NCBI GenBank assembly: GCA_910578515.1
Contig: CAJTQR010000005.1
Span: 1-64,000 of the forward strand
Source of the DNA: an uncultured Duncaniella sp.
GTDB lineage: Bacteria; Bacteroidota; Bacteroidia; Bacteroidales; Muribaculaceae
DNA: 64,000 nt
Direction: 5' to 3'
Made by a program: the position numbers and the translations under genes. The first letter of the stretch is position 1. Every line of letters starts with the position of its first letter. The notes under the pieces were generated by a model. It was not told the DNA's origin, ran no database searches, and saw nothing but the letters and a program-made list of their open reading frames with translations. This document shows positions 59,531 through 64,000 of the stretch, piece by piece.

Positions 59531-60154
59531 ATGAAAAAACTTACATTTGCGACCATCGCCGCATTAATTTGTGTTATTATGACATCGTGTGGAAATACCG
59601 AAAATAATACAGCATCCTCCGGTCAAGCTCAGCTTAATGGAGAGAGTGCGCTTGATATGATAATGACACGCACCAGTGTGCGTCAATATTCCGACAAACC
59701 GATTTCGGAAGCTACAATCGACACACTTCTGCGTGCCGGTATGGCTGCTCCGACGGCCGGCAATAAGCAGCCGTGGAAATTTGTTGTAGTGACCGAACGG
59801 GCTTTGCTTGACAGTCTGGCTCAGGGTAACTGGCGTATGGCTGCGCATGCGCAGGCAGCCATCGTGGTGTGTGGTGATACAGAAAATGTATTTCCTGAGG
59901 AGGGTCGCGACTATTGGGTGCAGGATTGTTCGGCTGCCACTGAAAATATCCTGCTTGCTGCCCATGCTGTAGGACTCGGTGCTGTGTGGTGTGGATGCTA
60001 CCCGATATCTGAACGTGTCAGCAATGTGAAACGCATTTTCGGCTTGCCTACTCCTATTGTGCCGTTAAGCGTAGTGGTGCTCGGTTATCCTGCCGGTGAG
60101 CATCAACCAAAGGATAAATATAAACCCGAGAACATCCATTTTAACAAGTGGTAA
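59531..60154 (+). CDS. Nitroreductase-family lipoprotein
   Basis: A 207-residue protein with a lipobox (VIMTSC|GNTE) followed by a nitroreductase domain: MIMTRTSVRQYSDKPISEATIDTLLRAGMAAPTAGNKQPWKFVVV with FMN-binding Arg/Ser residues, and GLGAVWCGCYP toward the end. It reduces nitro compounds or quinones with NAD(P)H and FMN in family members, but a lipoprotein form outside the cytoplasm would need another electron source. It is 19 bases after the pectate lyase gene. Confidence 0.87.
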   Translation: MKKLTFATIAALICVIMTSCGNTENNTASSGQAQLNGESALDMIMTRTSVRQYSDKPISEATIDTLLRAGMAAPTAGNKQPWKFVVVTERALLDSLAQGNWRMAAHAQAAIVVCGDTENVFPEEGRDYWVQDCSAATENILLAAHAVGLGAVWCGCYPISERVSNVKRIFGLPTPIVPLSVVVLGYPAGEHQPKDKYKPENIHFNKW

Positions 60155-60172
60155 TCCTCGTGAAACATGAAA

Positions 60173-60213
60173 TAAGCGCCGTCAGAACCAATGTTGGTAC
60201 TGATGGCGCTTTT
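60173..60213 (+). terminator. Terminator of the pectate lyase operon
   Basis: AAGCGCCGTCAG and CTGATGGCGCTT pair with one mismatch, followed by TTTA. It ends the three-gene unit before ileS. Confidence 0.75.
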
Positions 60214-60296
60214 ATGTGATAAGGATAAATCAATTCTTATAAAAAGTTAAAATCAAGTTCAATATCTGTAAGTTAGGATTTTCGGGGAAAAATTAC

Positions 60297-60304
60297 TAAT
60301 TTTG
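60297..60304 (+). promoter_or_regulatory. -7 element of ileS
   Basis: TAATTTTG, about 60 bases before the ATG at 60365. No T-box-like leader was recognised. Confidence 0.55.
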
Positions 60305-60364
60305 CCAAAAATTTTACCAAAGCATACCTTAATTAATATAAATACTCGATAATATCATCTCGAT

Positions 60365-63300
60365 ATGTCAAAGAGATTCAAAGAATATAACGGTTTAAAC
60401 CTCCCTGAGGTAAATAAAACAGTGCTTGAAAAGTGGGGCGCAGAAAATGTGTTCCACCGCACTATGTCAGAACGTGAAGGATGTCCATCATTCGTGTTTT
60501 TCGAAGGTCCTCCTTCCGCTAACGGCAAGCCGGGTATCCACCATGTGCTCGCCCGTACCATAAAGGATATTTTCTGCCGTTATAAAACCATGCAAGGGTT
60601 TCAGGTGAAGCGTAAAGCCGGTTGGGACACTCATGGTCTGCCGGTGGAACTTGGTGTTGAGAAAAATCTTGGTATCACCAAGGAGGATATCGGTAAGAAA
60701 ATCTCGGTTGACGAGTACAATGCAGCTTGTCGTCGTGAGGTGATGAAATATACAGGCGAATGGGAGGACCTTACCCGTCAGATGGGTTATTGGGTCGATA
60801 TGCCCAACGCCTATATCACATACGATAACAGATATATTGAGACAGTATGGTGGCTTCTCGGTGAGCTCTACAAAAAAGGTTACCTTTACAAGGGCTATAC
60901 TATCCAGCCTTATTCACCTGCTGCCGGTACCGGTCTTAGCTCTCACGAACTTAATCAGCCCGGTTGCTATCGTGATGTGAAGGATACCACATGCGTGGCT
61001 CAGTTTAAGGTGGTAGATAACGATAACCCGTCGTTGGAACCCTATCGTAAGCTTCTATTTACATGGGGTACACCCTATTTCCTTGCCTGGACCACCACAC
61101 CTTGGACTCTTCCTTCAAACACGGCTTTGGCTGTGGGTCCTGAGATTACTTACAATATTGTACGCACATATAATCCTTATTCAGGCAAACCTATCACCGT
61201 GGTTGCCGCAGATGCATTGATGGGTTCGCTTTTTAATGCTAAGGCTAAGGATTTATCTCTTGATTCCTACAACAAGGGTGATAAACTTATCCCCTATGAG
61301 GTTGTAGCTCAGGTAAAGGGACTTGACCTTGTGGGTATAGAATATCATCAGCTGTTGCCATGGGTCAATCCTGGCGAAGGCGCTTTCCGCGTTATTCCAG
61401 GTGATTATGTTACCACTGAGGATGGTACAGGTATAGTGCATATTGCTGGAACTTTTGGTGCCGATGACCTTCGTGTGTCAAAGCAGAATGGCATTCCTCC
61501 GCTCCACTTGATTGACAAGGATGGAAATATCCGTCCGATGGTTGACCTCACAGGCCGATTCTATCTTCTTGACCAGCTTGACCCCAAGTTTGTGGAGGAG
61601 ATGGTTGATGTGGAGGCTTATAAACCCTGGCAGGGCAAATATGTAAAGAATGCTTACGACTCTTCACTTCCTGAGGATGCCGAAAGTCTTGACGTGCAGA
61701 TTTGCATGGAACTCAAGGCTACTGACAAGGTGTTTAAAATCGAGAAGCATACCCATAATTATCCACACTGTTGGCGTACTGACAAGCCGGTGCTTTATTA
61801 TCCTCTTGACAGCTGGTTTATAAAAACAACCGCAGTGCGTGAGCGCTTGATGGAGCTTAATGAGACTATCAAATGGAAGCCTGCATCTACTGGCTCAGGT
61901 CGTTTCGGCAAGTGGCTTGAAAATCTTCAGGACTGGAACCTTTCACGTAGCCGCTATTGGGGTACACCCCTGCCAATCTGGCGTACTGAGGATGGTACAG
62001 AGGAGATTTGTGTTTCATCTGTTGAGCAGCTTTACGGAGAGATTGAACGCGCTGTGGAAGCCGGTCTAATGTCGGAGAATCCTTATAAGAAAGCAGGTTT
62101 CGTGCCAGGTGAGTACAACAAGGAAAACTATGACCGTATAGACCTTCATCGTCCATACGTTGACGATATAATTCTCGTGTCGCCCTCAGGAAAGCCGATG
62201 AAGCGAGAGAAGGACCTGATTGACGTATGGTTTGACTCCGGCTCTATGCCTTATGCCCAGATTCACTATCCGTTTGAGAATAAAGAGGCATTTGACAACC
62301 GAGAGGTTTACCCCGCAGATTTCATCGCTGAAGGTGTTGACCAGACCCGTGGTTGGTTCTTTACACTCCATGCAATTGCAGGAATGGTGTTTGACTCAAT
62401 CTCCTATAAGACTGTAATCTCTAACGGACTTGTGCTTGATAAGTACGGCAACAAGATGTCAAAGCGTCTTGGCAATGCTGTTGACCCCTTCGGGCAGATA
62501 GGTCAGTTTGGTGCCGACCCGGTGCGTTGGTACATGATATCAAACTCCTCACCATGGGACAACCTGAAATATGATGAGAAAGGCGTGCTGGAAACTTCAC
62601 GCAAGCTCTTCTCCACATTATATAATACATACAGTTTCTTTGCACTCTATGCCAACGTCGATGGCTTTGACCCGGCAGCTCCCGAAGTTCCGGTTGAGCA
62701 GCGTCCGGAAATCGACCGTTGGATTCTTTCACTCCTCAACACCCTTGTGAAGGATGTGACAGAAGCTTTGGATGATTATGAGCCCACACGCGCTGCCCGT
62801 GCAATCGGGGAGTTTGTAGGCGACAATCTTTCCAACTGGTATGTGCGTCTCAACCGCAAACGTTTCTGGGGAGGAGAGATGACAGATGACAAGCTCGCAG
62901 CATATCAGACACTCTACACATGTCTGAAAACTGTGGCATTGCTCATGGCTCCTTTCGCACCCTTCTATGCTGATGAACTCTACCGTGACCTCACCGGAGC
63001 ATCTGAATCTGTGCATCTTGCCAAGTTCCCGGTGGTTGATGACAGTATGATTGACTCAGAACTCGAGGCTCGCCAGAAACTTGCACAGGATATCACCTCC
63101 ATGACATTGGCGCTTCGTCGTAAGGTTAATCTCAAGGTGCGTCAGCCTCTTTCAACAATCATGGTTCCCGTGGCTGATGCTGCCCAGCGTGCGGCGCTTG
63201 AGGCTATCAGTGAGCTGGTGAAGAGCGAGATTAATGTCAAAGAACTGCGAATCGTTGGCAATGAGGATGGTATTCTTGTCAAGAGTGTGAAGCCGGACTT

Positions 63301-63811
63301 CAAAAAACTTGGTCCGAAGTTTGGTAAGCAGATGAAGGCTGTGGCAGAGGCAGTCAAGGCTTTGGATTCACATCAGATAGCCGAGCTTGAACGTAATGGT
63401 TCAGTTCATCTGGATATAAATGGAAGCGATGCAGTGATTGAGCTCGCCGATGTCGAGATAATCTCAGAGGATATTCCCGGATGGCTCGTTGCCAATGAGG
63501 GTACACTCACCATCGCTCTTGATGTCACTGTGACTCCGGAACTTCGTCGTGAAGGTATAGCGCGTGATATAGTGAACCGCATCCAGAATGTGCGTAAGTC
63601 ACGTGACTATGATATCACCGACAGAATCTCTCTTACATTTGCGCCCGGTGAGGCCACTGATGATGCAGTGAGAGATTTTGCGGATTATATCTCCCGTCAG
63701 GTGCTTGCCACTTCGCTCGAAATCGCCGAAATTGATGAAAATTCTCCCGAAGTAGAGAATTTTTCAATGGATGATGTGAACGTTAACGTTAAAATAACGT
63801 TAAACAAATAG
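60365..63811 (+). CDS. ileS: Isoleucyl-tRNA synthetase
   Basis: An 1148-residue class I synthetase that charges tRNA-Ile. The HIGH-type motif appears as GKPGIHH, the KMSKS motif as KMSKR (Lys697), and the editing domain with TTPWTLPSNTALAVG. The long length, the KMSKR form and the lack of a C-terminal zinc finger point to the second IleRS type (shared with eukaryotes), usual in Bacteroidetes. That type is often less sensitive to mupirocin (known of the family, not tested here). It probably heads a unit with the DksA-like gene 23 bases downstream. Confidence 0.96.
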   Translation: MSKRFKEYNGLNLPEVNKTVLEKWGAENVFHRTMSEREGCPSFVFFEGPPSANGKPGIHHVLARTIKDIFCRYKTMQGFQVKRKAGWDTHGLPVELGVEKNLGITKEDIGKKISVDEYNAACRREVMKYTGEWEDLTRQMGYWVDMPNAYITYDNRYIETVWWLLGELYKKGYLYKGYTIQPYSPAAGTGLSSHELNQPGCYRDVKDTTCVAQFKVVDNDNPSLEPYRKLLFTWGTPYFLAWTTTPWTLPSNTALAVGPEITYNIVRTYNPYSGKPITVVAADALMGSLFNAKAKDLSLDSYNKGDKLIPYEVVAQVKGLDLVGIEYHQLLPWVNPGEGAFRVIPGDYVTTEDGTGIVHIAGTFGADDLRVSKQNGIPPLHLIDKDGNIRPMVDLTGRFYLLDQLDPKFVEEMVDVEAYKPWQGKYVKNAYDSSLPEDAESLDVQICMELKATDKVFKIEKHTHNYPHCWRTDKPVLYYPLDSWFIKTTAVRERLMELNETIKWKPASTGSGRFGKWLENLQDWNLSRSRYWGTPLPIWRTEDGTEEICVSSVEQLYGEIERAVEAGLMSENPYKKAGFVPGEYNKENYDRIDLHRPYVDDIILVSPSGKPMKREKDLIDVWFDSGSMPYAQIHYPFENKEAFDNREVYPADFIAEGVDQTRGWFFTLHAIAGMVFDSISYKTVISNGLVLDKYGNKMSKRLGNAVDPFGQIGQFGADPVRWYMISNSSPWDNLKYDEKGVLETSRKLFSTLYNTYSFFALYANVDGFDPAAPEVPVEQRPEIDRWILSLLNTLVKDVTEALDDYEPTRAARAIGEFVGDNLSNWYVRLNRKRFWGGEMTDDKLAAYQTLYTCLKTVALLMAPFAPFYADELYRDLTGASESVHLAKFPVVDDSMIDSELEARQKLAQDITSMTLALRRKVNLKVRQPLSTIMVPVADAAQRAALEAISELVKSEINVKELRIVGNEDGILVKSVKPDFKKLGPKFGKQMKAVAEAVKALDSHQIAELERNGSVHLDINGSDAVIELADVEIISEDIPGWLVANEGTLTIALDVTVTPELRREGIARDIVNRIQNVRKSRDYDITDRISLTFAPGEATDDAVRDFADYISRQVLATSLEIAEIDENSPEVENFSMDDVNVNVKITLNK

Positions 63812-63834
63812 AACGTTTTAACATATGAATTATT

Positions 63835-64000
63835 ATGAGCGAGAAAACAAGATATTCCGACGAAGAATTACAGGAATTTAAGGAAATCATCCTTGAAAAG
63901 TTGGCTAAGGCGCAGAAGGAGTATGACTCTTTGCGCTCCAACATCAATAATACCGAGGGTAATGACATAGCCGATACCTCTCCCACATTCAAGATTCTGG
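63835..64000 (+). CDS. DksA/TraR-like protein, cut by window end
   Basis: Only the first 55 codons are seen: MSEKTRYSDEELQEFKEIIL with a charged coiled-coil helix, then NINNTEGNDIADTSPTFK. The charged helix and the position after ileS fit the DksA/TraR zinc-finger family of Bacteroidetes, but the C4 zinc motif lies beyond the window. Confidence 0.7.
   Translation, partial: MSEKTRYSDEELQEFKEIILEKLAKAQKEYDSLRSNINNTEGNDIADTSPTFKIL

Noticed and set aside
1..64000. CRISPR arrays, rRNA genes or intact transposase/integrase genes
   Set aside because: Looked for regularly spaced repeats, rRNA sequence and DDE/tyrosine recombinase motifs on both strands by eye and saw none.

Overview
The window looks like a chromosomal piece of an anaerobic gut Bacteroidales, most likely Muribaculaceae or a close relative (inference). 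Sequence support: many promoters match the Bacteroidetes -7 element TAnnTTTG; MurF is fused to alanine racemase; there are BT_3928-type, GSCFA, DUF1599, DUF2027-Smr and MG2 proteins; an isoleucyl-tRNA synthetase of the long type is present; and the tRNA genes lack an encoded CCA. No rRNA operon, CRISPR array, integrase or intact transposase was seen.

Layout. 1-7.5 kb: ribonuclease Z, tRNA-Ser(CGA), a PTPS/QueD-like protein with a zinc ribbon, then a minus-strand operon GSCFA - murF-alr - zeta-toxin-like kinase - small partner, followed by tRNA-Ser(GGA) with a decayed tRNA-Thr-like sequence abutting it. 7.7-20 kb: a lipoprotein, a small acidic protein, an adenylate-kinase-like ATPase, pgk, nhaA, a flavodoxin/ferredoxin fusion, the DUF1599 - DoxX-like pair, a secreted TPR protein and gyrA. 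20-26 kb: clpC behind a sequence that fits a sigma-54 promoter, DUF2007, and a four-gene operon of ECF sigma, membrane anti-sigma candidate, secreted protein and outer-membrane barrel. 26.6-30.3 kb: a GH53 endo-galactanase lipoprotein and a GH2 beta-galactosidase, a small galactan-degrading pair without SusC/SusD.

30.6-35.5 kb is the accessory island. A perfect 17-bp inverted repeat (30637-30653 and 35448-35464) brackets two genes, a DUF4143-type AAA ATPase and a 1085-residue KAP-family membrane P-loop NTPase. They appear to form one operon, and no transposase lies inside. The KAP gene is clearly AT-richer than its surroundings. This is the best candidate for an undescribed system: a transposase-less cassette that may carry an antiviral or selfish NTPase pair.

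35.6-64 kb: rubrerythrin, a second flavodoxin/ferredoxin fusion, a Smr protein, uvrA, an S9 peptidase, an MG2/TonB-plug envelope protein, MsrAB, a SIMPL protein, a VWA protein next to an unknown acidic-linker protein (with a 36-bp perfect palindrome at the VWA promoter), an outer-membrane barrel with a membrane-tethered HTH lipoprotein, a few small membrane proteins, tRNA-Gly(CCC), a TIGR04076 - pectate lyase - nitroreductase operon, ileS, and the start of a DksA/TraR-like gene cut by the window end.

All assignments come from reading sequence and recalled family motifs. No database search was run.
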